The notes beneath the pieces are model-generated. The model did no database searches. It had not been told where the DNA came from and saw only the letters and a program-made list of their open reading frames with translations. A stretch of 64,000 nucleotides of DNA from Polyangia bacterium (lineage in GTDB: Bacteria > Myxococcota_A > Polyangia > Fen-1088): positions 21,164 through 85,163 of the forward strand of contig DATATI010000095.1 in assembly GCA_036268875.1 (NCBI GenBank). The letters are read 5' to 3'. This document shows, in pieces, positions 1-10,836 of this stretch; within the stretch, counting starts at the first letter, position 1, and every line of letters begins with the position of its first letter. Made by a program: the position numbers and the translations under genes.

Positions 1-254
1 AACCAGTAGTACCCGCCGAAAAGACCAAACTCGAAACGGAAATCTTTCGGCTCGCTATCGGTCTTGTCGGCCTCGGCCTCCGCGTCGGCCTCCGATTTGG
101 CGTCCGACTTGTCGGGTGCGTCGTCGTCACTATTGCTGGCGGCAGGCGCCGACTTGGGCGCCGCGTGCGCGACCGGCACCCCCGCGAGCACCAAGAAAAT
201 CAGGCAAACGGACGAGATCAGCAACGAAACGACGCGTGGGCAGGTCGGTGCCAT
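1..254 (-). CDS. outer-membrane beta-barrel protein, N-terminal part (cut by window edge)
   Basis: Only the first 84 codons lie in the window; the gene continues leftwards. Translation from the ATG at 254 gives a signal peptide (hydrophobic core LLISSVCLIFLVLAG, cleavage likely after VAHA), then an acidic low-complexity linker rich in Asp, Glu, Lys and Ala, then FRFEFGLFGGYYWF, which resembles the first strand of OmpA-like barrels in myxobacteria. An AAGGAG ribosome site lies 6 nt upstream of the ATG, which fixes the start. The barrel call is an inference from the signal peptide and the first strand. No partner gene is visible, and the 227 bp to the next gene contains nothing else I recognise. 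Confidence 0.6.
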   Translation of the reverse strand, partial: MAPTCPRVVSLLISSVCLIFLVLAGVPVAHAAPKSAPAASNSDDDAPDKSDAKSEADAEAEADKTDSEPKDFRFEFGLFGGYYW

Positions 255-467
255 CGATTCTCCTTGGCCGTGATTTGCGGGGCGGGTGGGGAGGCAGTGG
301 TCAATTCATGTCGCGTCGGGGGACGAGCGCGCCGAAGAGGATATGCCAAATCGCAGAAAAGTGGCGATCGTCGTCAGACCGCAATTTCCAGCCGTCTCCA
401 AGGCGCGTCGCGGCGCGATCGTCAGAGGTTCGTAAGAGCCGTCTATCCACAGGCCGCGCGCCCGTGC

Positions 468-473
468 CATAAA
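468..473 (+). promoter_or_regulatory. -10-like hexamer 8 nt before the M23 hydrolase start
   Basis: CATAAA stands out in GC-rich sequence and ends 8 nt before the ATG at 482. There is no Shine-Dalgarno sequence. If used, transcription would begin at or beside the ATG and give a leaderless mRNA. No convincing -35 is seen. Confidence 0.35.
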
Positions 474-481
474 AGCTGGGC

Positions 482-1732
482 ATGGCGCGTGCGGTTTCGG
501 CCCTGCTGCTCGCTGTTTTGGTGTTGTGCGGCGACGTACAGGCTCGAAATAAACTGTGGGACGCCCGCCATCCGGCGACCGAGCCATTGCCCGCGCATCA
601 GCTTCGCGACGTGGCGACCTGGCCCGCCGAGCCGCCGGTGCCGATCAACATCGACGATGCCCGCTTTCGCGAGGCCTTTGCCTATCTCTGCAATGTCGCC
701 GCCGATACGCCGATCGCGGCGCTGGCCGCCGACGTAAAGGCCAGCGCCGCTGAATCCAGCGTCGATCCATTCTTGCTGTCGGCGCTGGTGTTGTTCGAGA
801 GCAGCTGCAAGCCCACTGTCGACTCGCGGCATGGCGTGGGCCTGCTGCGCATCGATCGATCGCTGTACCTGTCGCCGGGGGCGCCGCCGCCCCCGGTGTC
901 GCGTGATGATCTCACCACCGCCGCCCTGCTTGATCCATCGCGCAACCTGCACGTCGGCGCGCGCTTGCTGAAGATGTGGGAAGACATCCACGTCGAGCTG
1001 GATCGTCTGTTCGGCGGCGTCCCTCACCGCAGCGCCGTCGCGCACTTCGTGTGGGGCGACGAAGTGCGCAGCAGCGGCCAGGAGGATCTGATCCTGACCG
1101 CGCGCCGCCGCATGATTCGCCACTATGATGGCACCGTCGAGACGCCGCGCGAATCCTCGCTGGGCGTGCCGATCGTTTCGCCGCTGGACGGCATCCCGCG
1201 CGTGGCCAGCAGCGGCCCCGGCGAGGATCGCGACGGGGGCGCCCGCCGCCACCGGGGCCTGGACATCACCGCCACGCTGGGCGAGCCGGTGCGAGCCATC
1301 GCCGACGGCACGGTGATGTTCGCCGGCGCCAACATCATCGGCCACCCGCGCACGCTGATTCCGCCCGAGAAGATCGCCCGCTACGTCTACCGCCGCCTGG
1401 GCGTGGGCGGCATCTACGTCTGCATCAACCACGACGAAGAGCGCAAGATCGTCTCCTGTTACATGCACCTGTCGTCTTACACCGTCGCCAAAGACGACCA
1501 CGTCAGCGCCGGCCAGCGGATCGGCGCCGTCGGGCGAACCGGCGTCAAGGTCTCACCGCCGCACCTGCACTTCGAGATCCGCGTGAACGAGCGCTCCACC
1601 AATCCAGCGCGCTATCTGGCCGACATGGTCATTCCGCCCAAGGCGACCATGACCTATCGGTACATGCTGAAGGCGAAACGCGCCAAGCTGCACGCCGCTC
1701 ACGCCGTGAACGCGCCGAACCAGGGCGTCTGA
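482..1732 (+). CDS. two-domain peptidoglycan hydrolase: transglycosylase-like + M23 peptidase
   Basis: A 416-residue exported protein with a signal peptide at residues 1-21. Residues about 75-215 resemble a lytic-transglycosylase (SLT) fold: FESSCKPTVDSRHGVGLLRI around Glu106 matches the catalytic Glu / Ser / GxxGLxQ pattern of that family. Residues about 225-395 are an M23 (LytM) zinc endopeptidase, with HRGLD (His257, Asp261), YMHL (His329) and HLHFE (His361, His363) supplying the metal and catalytic residues. It probably acts on peptidoglycan in the periplasm, cutting peptide cross-links and perhaps glycan strands. Whether the SLT half is active is uncertain, because Gln of the usual GLMQ is replaced. 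It stands alone, 40 bp before maeB on the same strand. Confidence 0.8.
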   Translation: MARAVSALLLAVLVLCGDVQARNKLWDARHPATEPLPAHQLRDVATWPAEPPVPINIDDARFREAFAYLCNVAADTPIAALAADVKASAAESSVDPFLLSALVLFESSCKPTVDSRHGVGLLRIDRSLYLSPGAPPPPVSRDDLTTAALLDPSRNLHVGARLLKMWEDIHVELDRLFGGVPHRSAVAHFVWGDEVRSSGQEDLILTARRRMIRHYDGTVETPRESSLGVPIVSPLDGIPRVASSGPGEDRDGGARRHRGLDITATLGEPVRAIADGTVMFAGANIIGHPRTLIPPEKIARYVYRRLGVGGIYVCINHDEERKIVSCYMHLSSYTVAKDDHVSAGQRIGAVGRTGVKVSPPHLHFEIRVNERSTNPARYLADMVIPPKATMTYRYMLKAKRAKLHAAHAVNAPNQGV

Positions 1733-1757
1733 TTCGCCGTTGGAGGGCGCGGCGCGC

Positions 1758-1763
1758 TAAACT
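1758..1763 (+). promoter_or_regulatory. -10-like hexamer 9 nt before maeB
   Basis: TAAACT lies in GC-rich sequence, 9 nt before the maeB ATG, with no ribosome-binding site between. It is consistent with a leaderless transcript. Confidence 0.35.
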
Positions 1764-1772
1764 GCCGGGACC

Positions 1773-4031
1773 ATGATCCGAAAGATCGACGCCCTTGACT
1801 ATCACCGCAATGGACGGCCGGGAAAAATGGAGGTGGTCCCGACCAAGCCGCTGGTCACGCAGCGCGATCTGTCGCTGGCCTATTCACCGGGTGTCGCCGA
1901 ACCGTGCCGCGAGATCGCCGACAACCCGGAGACGGTGTGGGAGTACACCGCCCGCGGCAACCTGGTCGGCGTCATCACCAACGGCACGGCGGTGCTGGGT
2001 CTGGGCAACATCGGCCCGCTGGCCAGCAAACCGGTGATGGAGGGCAAAGGCTGTCTCTTCAAAAAATTCGCCGACATCGACGTTTTCGATCTCGAGCTGT
2101 CGGCCACCGACGTCGACGGGTTCGTCGAGGCGGTGGCGGCGCTGGAGCCCACCTTCGGCGGCCTCAACCTGGAAGATCTGAAAGCGCCCGAGTGCTTCGA
2201 GATCGAAACCGCCCTGCGCAAGCGCATGTCCATCCCGGTCTTTCACGACGACCAGCACGGCACGGCGATCATCTCGGGTGCGGCGCTGATCAACGGCGCG
2301 GAGATCTGCGGGAAAAAACTGGCCAACTTGAAAGTGGTGGTCTCGGGCGCCGGCGCCTCGGCCATCGCCTGCGCGAACTTCTACGTCGATCTCGGCGTGC
2401 CGCTGGAGAACATCACCTTGATTGATTCGGTGGGGGTCATCTTCGCTGGGCGCGGCCAGGGCATGAACCCCTACAAGGCGCGCTTTGCCCGCCGCGACGA
2501 CGGCGCCCGCACCCGCGCCGATGCCATGCGCGACGCCGACGTGCTGCTGGGTCTGTCGAAGGCCGGTCTGGTCACCGGCGAGATGCTGAAGACGATGGCC
2601 GAAAAACCGATGATCTTCGCGCTGGCCAACCCCGATCCGGAGGTCAGCTATGCCGACGCCAAAGAGGCGCGCCCGGACGCCATCGTCGCCACCGGGCGCA
2701 GCGATTTTCCCAACCAGGTGAACAATGTCCTCGGCTTCCCCTACATCTTCCGCGGCGCCCTGGACGTCCGCGCCCGCGACATCAACGAGACGATGAAGGT
2801 CGCCGCCGCGCACGCGCTGGCGAAGCTGGCCCACCAGCCGGTGCCGGACAGCGTCTCCGAAGCGTACGGCGTCTCGTCGATCCGCTTCGGTGTCGACTAC
2901 ATCATTCCGAAGCCGCTGGACCCACGCGTGCTGTGGTGGTGCGCGCCGGCGGTGGCCAAGGCAGCCATGGATTCGGGTGTGGCGCGCATCCAGCTCGACC
3001 TGGACGAGTACCGCGACCGCCTGCAGCGCCGCATGGGCGGGCCGCAGACCATCATGGGCCGCATCATCCAGCGGGCCAAATCCAGCCCCAAATGCATCGT
3101 CTTCCCCGAAGGTGATGACATCAAGGTGCTGCGCGCCTGCCAGATCATCCTGGACGAAAAGATCGCCCGCCCGATCTTGATGGGACAGGAGAAGCGCATC
3201 CGCCAGCGTTGCGCCGAGCTGGATCTGGAGATCGCCGGGGCTCAGATCATCAACCCCGCTGATTCGCCCAAGCTGGCCGAGTACACCCGCGACCTTTTGG
3301 AGCTGCGCTGTCGCAAGGGCATCAACACGGCCACCGCTCAGCAGCAGATGGCCCGGCGGATCAACTTCGCCATGATGATGGTGAGGCGCGGCGACGCCGA
3401 CGGGCTGGTGGCCGGATTGACCACGCCGTACCCGGAAACCATTCGCCCGGCGCTGCAGATGCTGGGCATTCGCCCCAACGTTCACCGCGCCACCAGCATG
3501 TACATGATGCTGATGAAGAACGAGGTGAAGTTCTTCGCCGATCCCAGCATCAACATCGAACCGGACGCTGAAACCCTGGCCGACACCGCCATCCAAGTGG
3601 CGGACGCCGTGCGCGCCTTCGAGGTGGCGCCGCGCATCGCGATGATCTCGTTTTCCAACTTCGGCTCGGCGCCGCACCCCGAATCAGCGCGGGTGTCGGC
3701 GGCGGTGGATCTGGTGCGCAAACGCCGCCCCGACCTGGAGATCGACGGCGAGCTGCAGGCCGACATCGCCCTCGACAACGACAAGATGCGCGAGCTCTTC
3801 CCCTTCACCCGCCTCACCGACGAAGCCAACGTGCTGATCTTCCCGTCGCTGTCGGCGGCCAACGCCGCCTACAAGGTGCTGAGCGCGCTGGGTGGGGCGA
3901 CCGCCATCGGCCCCATCCTCCTCGGCATCAACAAGCCGATCACCGTCCTGCCCCGCGACGCCAACGTGGACACCATCGTTAGCATGACAGCTTACACAGT
4001 GGCGCAAGCGCAGGAACGAGCCGCCCGTTAA
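1773..4031 (+). CDS. maeB: NADP-dependent malic enzyme with C-terminal phosphotransacetylase-like domain
   Basis: The 752-residue product is the MaeB type of malic enzyme, which oxidatively decarboxylates malate to pyruvate and makes NADPH. Residues 1 to about 430 hold the malic domain ([36 protein letters not shown], and the DDQHGTAI segment that binds substrate and metal) and the NAD(P)-binding fold ([15 protein letters not shown]). Residues about 430-752 are a PTA_PTB-type domain ([31 protein letters not shown]), which in this family is regulatory, sensing acetyl-CoA, rather than catalytic. Length and domain order are those usual for the family. It is flanked by unrelated genes on the same strand, so it is probably its own unit. 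The start is supported by the family N-terminus ([11 protein letters not shown]). Confidence 0.95.
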   Translation: MIRKIDALDYHRNGRPGKMEVVPTKPLVTQRDLSLAYSPGVAEPCREIADNPETVWEYTARGNLVGVITNGTAVLGLGNIGPLASKPVMEGKGCLFKKFADIDVFDLELSATDVDGFVEAVAALEPTFGGLNLEDLKAPECFEIETALRKRMSIPVFHDDQHGTAIISGAALINGAEICGKKLANLKVVVSGAGASAIACANFYVDLGVPLENITLIDSVGVIFAGRGQGMNPYKARFARRDDGARTRADAMRDADVLLGLSKAGLVTGEMLKTMAEKPMIFALANPDPEVSYADAKEARPDAIVATGRSDFPNQVNNVLGFPYIFRGALDVRARDINETMKVAAAHALAKLAHQPVPDSVSEAYGVSSIRFGVDYIIPKPLDPRVLWWCAPAVAKAAMDSGVARIQLDLDEYRDRLQRRMGGPQTIMGRIIQRAKSSPKCIVFPEGDDIKVLRACQIILDEKIARPILMGQEKRIRQRCAELDLEIAGAQIINPADSPKLAEYTRDLLELRCRKGINTATAQQQMARRINFAMMMVRRGDADGLVAGLTTPYPETIRPALQMLGIRPNVHRATSMYMMLMKNEVKFFADPSINIEPDAETLADTAIQVADAVRAFEVAPRIAMISFSNFGSAPHPESARVSAAVDLVRKRRPDLEIDGELQADIALDNDKMRELFPFTRLTDEANVLIFPSLSAANAAYKVLSALGGATAIGPILLGINKPITVLPRDANVDTIVSMTAYTVAQAQERAAR

Positions 4032-4069
4032 CAGGCAAACTGCTGTAGCATCGGATTTCGAGGAGCTCC

Positions 4070-5386
4070 TTGCCGGCGACACCGAACCAGAAGTCCTCGA
4101 CGCCCGATTCCGTTTTGATCATCGACAGCGAAGAAGGCCCGCGCAAGCAGCTGGAAGGCGCGCTGAGCCGGCAGGGCTATCAGGTCAAGGGCAGCGGCGA
4201 CGCCGAGGAGGCCCTGAAGATGGCGGGCGCCGGGCCGCTGCACGCGATCGTGCTCGGCGACAAGCTGGCGCAGCTGGACGCGCCGCTGGTTTTGCGGCGG
4301 CTGTCCGAAGGGCGCGTGTCAGCGTCGGTGGTGGTGACCGGGGTGGCCCAAACCACCACCGAACGGATCATCGAGAGCCTGCGCGCCGGCGCGGTTGAAT
4401 TCGTACGCAAGCCGCTGCAGCCGGCGATGGTGATGGACGCCGTTCAGCGCGCGGTCACTATCGCGCGGAAAAAACAATCCGGGCCGGCGGCCATCGCGCC
4501 CACGTTTCCCGAGTCCGTGTTGCCTCGAAAACCGACGCCCCTGCACCCCGAGCTGGCGGCGATCTTCGACAAGCTGCGCGACGCGCCCGTCGAAATCCCC
4601 ACCTCGCCGATGATTCTGGGCGAGCTGCGGAAGGCGATGAACCAATCGCGCACCTCGCTGGATGACGTCGCCCGGCTGGTGCAGTACGACCCCAGCATCT
4701 CGCTGGAGCTTTTGAAGCTGGCCAACGGCCAAGCCTACGCGCGCGGCACGCGCACCAGCGACATCAAGACCGCCGTCGGCCGCGTGGGGCTGAAACCGCT
4801 GGAGACCGTCGTCGAGACGGTGTTCCAGCGGGGCTGCTTCGTGCCCGCCGGCCAGCCGTTTTGCGAGATGCTGTCGTCGCTGTGGTGGTACTCGGCGGCC
4901 TCGGCGATCGCCATGCGCGTGCTGGCCGAGCTTTTGGGGCCCAGCGCCCGCCTGGATTCGGGCGTGGCCTACGCCGCCGGGTTGTTTCGCGATCTCGGCG
5001 CGGCGTTCCTGATCCGTCTGGTCAGCGAACGGGCGCCGTTGGTGGAGGCGCCCGACCACCTGCTGTTCCTGCGCCAGCGCCACGAGTACGCGGCCTCATT
5101 GCTGCTGTCAGGCCTGGGCCTGGACCCGGCCATCGCGCAGGTGGCCGGCAGCCACCACGCGCAAAGCGCACCCACCGGGTCCAGTCTCTACTGGCCACTG
5201 TCGGCCATGGCCTCCGAGCTGGCGGACACCGCGCTACCGGGCGGCGACGTCACCCGCCTGGTGCGACGCGGAGCCGCCTTCACCGCCACCAGCGCCGACA
5301 CCCTGCGCATCAGCGAAGGCCTGTTGCGCAAGGCCACCGATCAGTTGGCCGCCGAGCTGGCGTCGGTCAGCGTCCTGTTCGGTTAG
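4070..5386 (+). CDS. HDOD-domain protein with a degenerate receiver
   Basis: A 438-residue cytoplasmic protein. Residues about 13-125 fold like a response-regulator receiver, but the phospho-acceptor position is Gly63 (HAIVLGDKLAQLDAP; an Asp sits one residue later), while Thr90 and the KP pair (Lys114) are kept. It is therefore probably not phosphorylated in the usual way. Residues about 165-365 are an HDOD domain (VEIPTSPMILGELRKAM, VQYDPSISLELLKLAN, followed by the SHH segment), a degenerate HD-phosphohydrolase fold used in signalling. The TTG start is chosen because a GAGGAG ribosome site precedes it. The next gene begins 4 nt after the stop. Its partner and output are unknown. Confidence 0.85.
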   Translation: MPATPNQKSSTPDSVLIIDSEEGPRKQLEGALSRQGYQVKGSGDAEEALKMAGAGPLHAIVLGDKLAQLDAPLVLRRLSEGRVSASVVVTGVAQTTTERIIESLRAGAVEFVRKPLQPAMVMDAVQRAVTIARKKQSGPAAIAPTFPESVLPRKPTPLHPELAAIFDKLRDAPVEIPTSPMILGELRKAMNQSRTSLDDVARLVQYDPSISLELLKLANGQAYARGTRTSDIKTAVGRVGLKPLETVVETVFQRGCFVPAGQPFCEMLSSLWWYSAASAIAMRVLAELLGPSARLDSGVAYAAGLFRDLGAAFLIRLVSERAPLVEAPDHLLFLRQRHEYAASLLLSGLGLDPAIAQVAGSHHAQSAPTGSSLYWPLSAMASELADTALPGGDVTRLVRRGAAFTATSADTLRISEGLLRKATDQLAAELASVSVLFG

Positions 5387-5389
5387 CCG

Positions 5390-6823
5390 GTGCGGCCACG
5401 GCGACGGCCAGTGAGCGGGTCCGCGCTGGCAAACGGTGGTCTGTTGGTCGCGGCCGTCGCCGCCGCCGGATGTCACCGCGAGCTGTCGTTCGCTCCGGCG
5501 GACATCGCCGCGCATGCGATGCTGGCGGGCGCACCGCGCGGATTTTTCTTGGGCGCCGCCACCTCGGCGCATCAGATCGAAGGCGGCACGCTGAACGACT
5601 GGACGGCGTGGGAGCGCGGAAAATATCCCGACGGGCGGCCCCACGTCTCCGACGGCGGCACCACCGCGCGCGCCGCCGATTCGTGGCACCGCTGGCCCGA
5701 CGACGTGGCGGCGCTGCGCACGCTGGGCGCCAACGTCTATCGCCTGGGTGTCGAGTGGAGCCGCCTGGAACCGACGCCCGGCGCCTGGGATCAAGCCGCC
5801 GCCGACAATTATCGGGCGATGTTCGCGGCGCTGCGCGCGGCGCACATCGAACCACTGGTGACGTTGCACCACTTCACGCTGCCGCCGTGGATCGCTGACC
5901 GCGGCGGTTGGGAGTGGGAGGGCGCGCCCACCGCGTTCGCCGCCTTCGCCGGGCGGGCCGGCGCCGCCTTCGGCGATCTGGTCGACTGGTGGTGCACCAT
6001 CAACGAACCAAACGTTTTTGTCGCCAAGGGTTACCTCAGCGCCGAATGGCCGCCCGGCGTGGCGGATCCGAAACGCGGCGCCGCGGTGATGCGGGCGTTG
6101 ATCATCGGCCACGCCCAGGCCGCCGCGGAACTGCGGCGCGCCGATCGCATCGACGCCGACGGCGACGGACGGGCCACGGTGATCGGCGTGGCCCAGAACC
6201 TGCGCGTCTTCGACGCCGCCTCTCGCAATCCCGTCGACGCCCTGGTGGCGAACGCGGCGGCCCGCTTTTACAACGACTCGTTCATCGACGCGGTGGCCAC
6301 CGGGCGCATCCACATCTCGATCCCGACCGTGGTGACCATTGACGAGGCCTACCCAGCCGCGCGCGGCACCTTCGATTATCTGGGCGTGAACTACTACACC
6401 CGCGAGCGGGTGGTGGGGCATCTGTTCGGCGGCGCCAAGAACACTTATCAACGGGCGCCACCCGACGGCCGCCGGCCGGTCAGCGACATGGGCTGGGAGA
6501 TCTATCCCGAAGGCCTGACCCGCCTGCTTTTGCACTACGCCGCCTACGAATGGCCGCTGCTGGTCACCGAGAACGGCGTGGCCGACGCCCGCGGCGATCG
6601 CCGCCCGGATTTTCTGCGCGCGCACATCTACGCGCTGGATCAGGCCCGCGCCGGCGGGGCCGACGTCATCGGCTATATCGTGTGGTCGCTGATCGACAAC
6701 TTCGAATGGTCGCGCGGCTATGAAGGGCGCTTTGGTTTGTTCAGCATCGACTTCGCCGGCGATCCGACGCTGCGCCGGCGGCCCACGCCCGCGGTGGCGA
6801 CGTTTCAGGAAGCGGCGCGGGCG

Positions 6824-6841
<18 letters not shown>
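5390..6841 (+). CDS. GH1 family beta-glycosidase, predicted lipoprotein
   Basis: A 483-residue glycoside hydrolase family 1 enzyme (beta-glucosidase-like), which hydrolyses beta-linked sugars from non-reducing ends. Visible hallmarks are the N-terminal FFLGAATSAHQIEGG, the acid/base Glu in TINEPNVF, the YLGVNYYTRE segment, the nucleophile Glu in LVTENGVAD and the WSLIDNFEW aglycone segment. Unlike most bacterial GH1 enzymes it carries an N-terminal hydrophobic stretch ending in AVAAAGC, a plausible lipobox with Cys at about residue 26, so it may sit on a membrane. The start is GTG at 5390; a GTG at 5411 would also keep the signal. It lies 4 nt behind the HDOD gene, and its 3' end overlaps the opposing kinase gene by 18 nt. 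Confidence 0.88.
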
Positions 6842-8419
<1,578 letters not shown>

Positions 8420-8427
8420 TCGTTGCC

Positions 8428-8433
8428 AGCATA
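8428..8433 (-). promoter_or_regulatory. -10-like hexamer before the hybrid kinase
   Basis: On the minus strand TATGCT ends 8 nt before the kinase ATG at 8419. No ribosome site is present, so a leaderless mRNA is possible. Confidence 0.3.
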
Positions 8434-8473
8434 ACGAAGCCGGGCGGCCGGCGCAGCAGCTATTGACGGTTGG

Positions 8474-9283
8474 CTATTGGAACCGCACGTGCACCGCCAG
8501 GCCCACGCCCCAGGTGCGCGCTCCGGCGTCGTCGCCGATATCGGGAAAGAGAAGCCAGGTCCGCAGATCAACCACCGGCGAGGCGGCGTATCCCAAGCCG
8601 AAACCCAGCGGATATTGATTGAACGAGCCGCCGCTTTGCGCGGTCCGCACGCCCAGCTGCGGACCAAACCATACGCGGCCGGCCTGGATCCACACGTCGA
8701 CCGGGATGCTGATGGCGCTGCGCTGCGGATCGAACAGCACCGGCACGTAGACGCCGGTGTCGACGCGCACCTGGCCGATGCGGAACATCAGCGGAACGCC
8801 GAACAGGAAACCCAGGCGGGTGCCGCTTTCGATGGGAAAATAGGCGCGAAACTCCAGGCCCAGCTGGGCGCCTTCGCCGCGCGCCACCAACCAGCGCAGG
8901 TGCACCTCGGGATTGGCCACGCTGCTGGTGCCGGTGCCGTAGGTCTCGGTGTCCCAGGTGCGGCCAAATTGATCGGCGCGCATGCCGCGGCCTTCTCCAT
9001 CAAAACGGATGCCGGTGCGAACGCCCAGCTCCAGCGACGGAACCAGCCCGCCGGCCAGCGCCAGGTTAAGGCCCATGCCGGTGACCGAGCGATCGTCGGG
9101 CCCCACCGGCGCGCGCCCGATGCCCACGCCCATGTCTGCCGCCGCTTCGCCGTAAGGAAGCACGATGCTGCGATAGATGAAGGCCGTCGCCTGGACCGGC
9201 GACGCGACGAGGAGAAAGAAACCGGCGCTGGTGAGCGCCGCGGCCGCCAGACCGGCCCGACCCGATCGGAAAGAACCGTTCAT
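8474..9283 (-). CDS. exported outer-membrane-type protein, function unknown
   Basis: From the ATG at 9283 the product has about 269 residues. It begins with a clear signal peptide (AGLAAAALTSAGFFLLVASPVQA, about residues 9-31, in pieces). The rest has alternating hydrophobic/polar stretches typical of outer-membrane strands (LELGVRTGIRFDG, LGLEFRAYFPIESG, VWFGPQLGVRTAQ) and ends in VRFQ rather than a terminal Phe. It resembles uncharacterised myxobacterial transporter-like barrels, but I cannot name a family. An ATG at 9301 is an alternative start. It diverges from miaB; the 73 bp between them are the shared upstream region. Confidence 0.65.
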   Translation of the reverse strand: MNGSFRSGRAGLAAAALTSAGFFLLVASPVQATAFIYRSIVLPYGEAAADMGVGIGRAPVGPDDRSVTGMGLNLALAGGLVPSLELGVRTGIRFDGEGRGMRADQFGRTWDTETYGTGTSSVANPEVHLRWLVARGEGAQLGLEFRAYFPIESGTRLGFLFGVPLMFRIGQVRVDTGVYVPVLFDPQRSAISIPVDVWIQAGRVWFGPQLGVRTAQSGGSFNQYPLGFGLGYAASPVVDLRTWLLFPDIGDDAGARTWGVGLAVHVRFQ

Positions 9284-9340
9284 GCGCGCGATGATCGCCA
9301 TGCCGCCGTCCGCTGGCAACCCGTCCGGGCGCTTTCGCGC

Positions 9341-9346
9341 TATAAA
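9341..9346 (+). promoter_or_regulatory. -10-like hexamer 10 nt before miaB
   Basis: TATAAA lies 10 nt upstream of the miaB ATG, and no Shine-Dalgarno sequence follows. This fits a leaderless or near-leaderless transcript. Confidence 0.4.
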
Positions 9347-9356
9347 TCCGCGGTTC

Positions 9357-10751
9357 ATGGCTGATCTGGTGCAGTTGCGGCGAAAATCGCCGGTTTCGGA
9401 CGCCGCCGGCGCGGTCGGCGGCGCCGCCAGCCCGTCGCGCCGCCTGGCCTACGTCGAGACCTACGGCTGCCAGATGAACGTCGCGGACACCGAGATGATG
9501 ATGGGTTTGCTCCACGGCGCCGGCTACGCCCGCACCGACGACGCCGCGGCCGCCGACCTGATCTTGCTGAACACCTGCGCCGTGCGCGAAAAAGCCGAGG
9601 ATCGCGTCTTCGCCCGCGCCAGCATGCTGGCCGCCGCGCACAAGGGCCGCCCGGGCGTCGTCCTGGGCGTCACCGGCTGCATGGCCGAGCATTTGAAAGA
9701 GACCATTCACGAACGAGCCCCGTACGTCGATCTGGTGATCGGCCCCGACGGATACCGCCGCCTGGTCGAACACATCGAGACCGCCCGCGCCGGCGCAGCG
9801 GTGCAAGACACCACGCTTGATCGCTATGAAACCTACGAAGGCCTGGATCCAGCGCGCCCGATGACCGGCGGGGTGACTGGCCACATCACGATCCAGCGCG
9901 GCTGTGACAAATTCTGCACCTTCTGCGTGGTGCCCTACACGCGTGGCCGCGAGCGCGGCACGCCCCCGCGCGAGGTCCTGCGCCAGGCGCGGGCCATGGC
10001 CGCGGCGGGCTACAAAGAAATTCAGCTCCTCGGACAGACGGTGAACTCGTATCAATACGAAGAGGTGGGGTTCGCCGAGCTGCTGCGCGCGGTGGCCACC
10101 GTCGAGGGCATCGAACGCATTCGCTTCATGTCGCCCTACCCGCTGGATTTTTCGTCGGCGGTGATCGCCGCCATGGCCGATACACCCAAGGTGGCGCGCC
10201 ACGTTCACCTGCCGCTGCAGACCGCCGCCGACAGCGTGCTCGGACGCATGCGCCGCGGCTATCGTTACGACGACTTTCGCCGCCTGGTCGGCGCGCTGCG
10301 GGCGGCCCTGCCCGACGTCGCCATCAGCACCGATCTGCTGATCGGTTTTTGCGACGAGACCGAGGACGAGTTCGCCACCATCCTGCGCGCCCAAGAAGAG
10401 CTGCGCTTCGATTCGGCGTTCATGTTCGCCTACTCCGAACGCGCCGGCACGGTCGCCGCCCGCAAGATGCCCGACACCGTCGACGAAGAAACCAAGCAGC
10501 GGCGCCTGGCGGCGGTGATCGCCGTCCAGCATCGCATCAGCGGCGAGATCATGGCCGCCCAGATCGGCAAGCGCGAACGGGTGTTGATCGACCACCTCTC
10601 CAAGCGCTCGGCGACCGAGTTTCTGGCCCGCACCAGCGGCTACCGCTCGGTGCTGGTTCCGGCCGGTCCGGGCGTCGAACCGGGCGCGTTCGTCGACGTG
10701 GAGATCGTGCGCGCCACGCCGGCCACGCTGTTCGGCCGGGTCTGCGCCTAG
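9357..10751 (+). CDS. miaB: tRNA-2-methylthio-N6-dimethylallyladenosine synthase
   Basis: MiaB is a radical-SAM enzyme that adds a methylthio group to isopentenyl-A37 of tRNAs reading UNN codons. The product has 464 residues. The N-terminal UPF0004 domain carries the three Cys that bind the auxiliary 4Fe-4S cluster (TYGCQMN, NTCAVRE, GVTGCMAE). The radical-SAM triad is in RGCDKFCTFCVVPYTRGRERG (given here as CDKFCTFC). A C-terminal TRAM domain (about residues 395-462) binds RNA. Length is normal. ATG 9357 is preferred over a much longer in-frame start because it aligns with the family and follows the TATAAA element. It diverges from the outer-membrane-type gene. Confidence 0.95.
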   Translation: MADLVQLRRKSPVSDAAGAVGGAASPSRRLAYVETYGCQMNVADTEMMMGLLHGAGYARTDDAAAADLILLNTCAVREKAEDRVFARASMLAAAHKGRPGVVLGVTGCMAEHLKETIHERAPYVDLVIGPDGYRRLVEHIETARAGAAVQDTTLDRYETYEGLDPARPMTGGVTGHITIQRGCDKFCTFCVVPYTRGRERGTPPREVLRQARAMAAAGYKEIQLLGQTVNSYQYEEVGFAELLRAVATVEGIERIRFMSPYPLDFSSAVIAAMADTPKVARHVHLPLQTAADSVLGRMRRGYRYDDFRRLVGALRAALPDVAISTDLLIGFCDETEDEFATILRAQEELRFDSAFMFAYSERAGTVAARKMPDTVDEETKQRRLAAVIAVQHRISGEIMAAQIGKRERVLIDHLSKRSATEFLARTSGYRSVLVPAGPGVEPGAFVDVEIVRATPATLFGRVCA

Positions 10752-10783
10752 GCGGGCGGCGCGCCCACCCGTTTGACCGGCGG

Positions 10784-10812
10784 TTGACCGGGCCGCGCGG
10801 GCCTGCTTTAAT
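10784..10812 (+). promoter_or_regulatory. predicted promoter of the regulator-metH operon
   Basis: A -35 TTGACC at 10784-10789 is followed after 17 bp by TTTAAT at 10807-10812, embedded in the AT-rich string TTTAATATAC. A second TTGACC lies 11 bp further upstream. This is one of the best sigma-70-like promoters in the window. The sequence just downstream (10818-10838) would be the natural place for an operator of the regulator encoded next, but I see no clean palindrome there. Confidence 0.5.
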
Positions 10813-10836
10813 ATACGTTCATCAGGATAGACGGAT

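Noticed and set aside
443..451. CTATCCACA, an 8/9 DnaA box, upstream of the M23 gene
   Set aside because: It is a single isolated copy 24 kb from dnaA with no companion boxes; chance or a minor titration site is more likely than origin function.
10753..10768. GGGCG/CGCCC hairpin after miaB as a terminator
   Set aside because: The loop is only about 3 nt and there is no T-run, so it is not a convincing rho-independent terminator.
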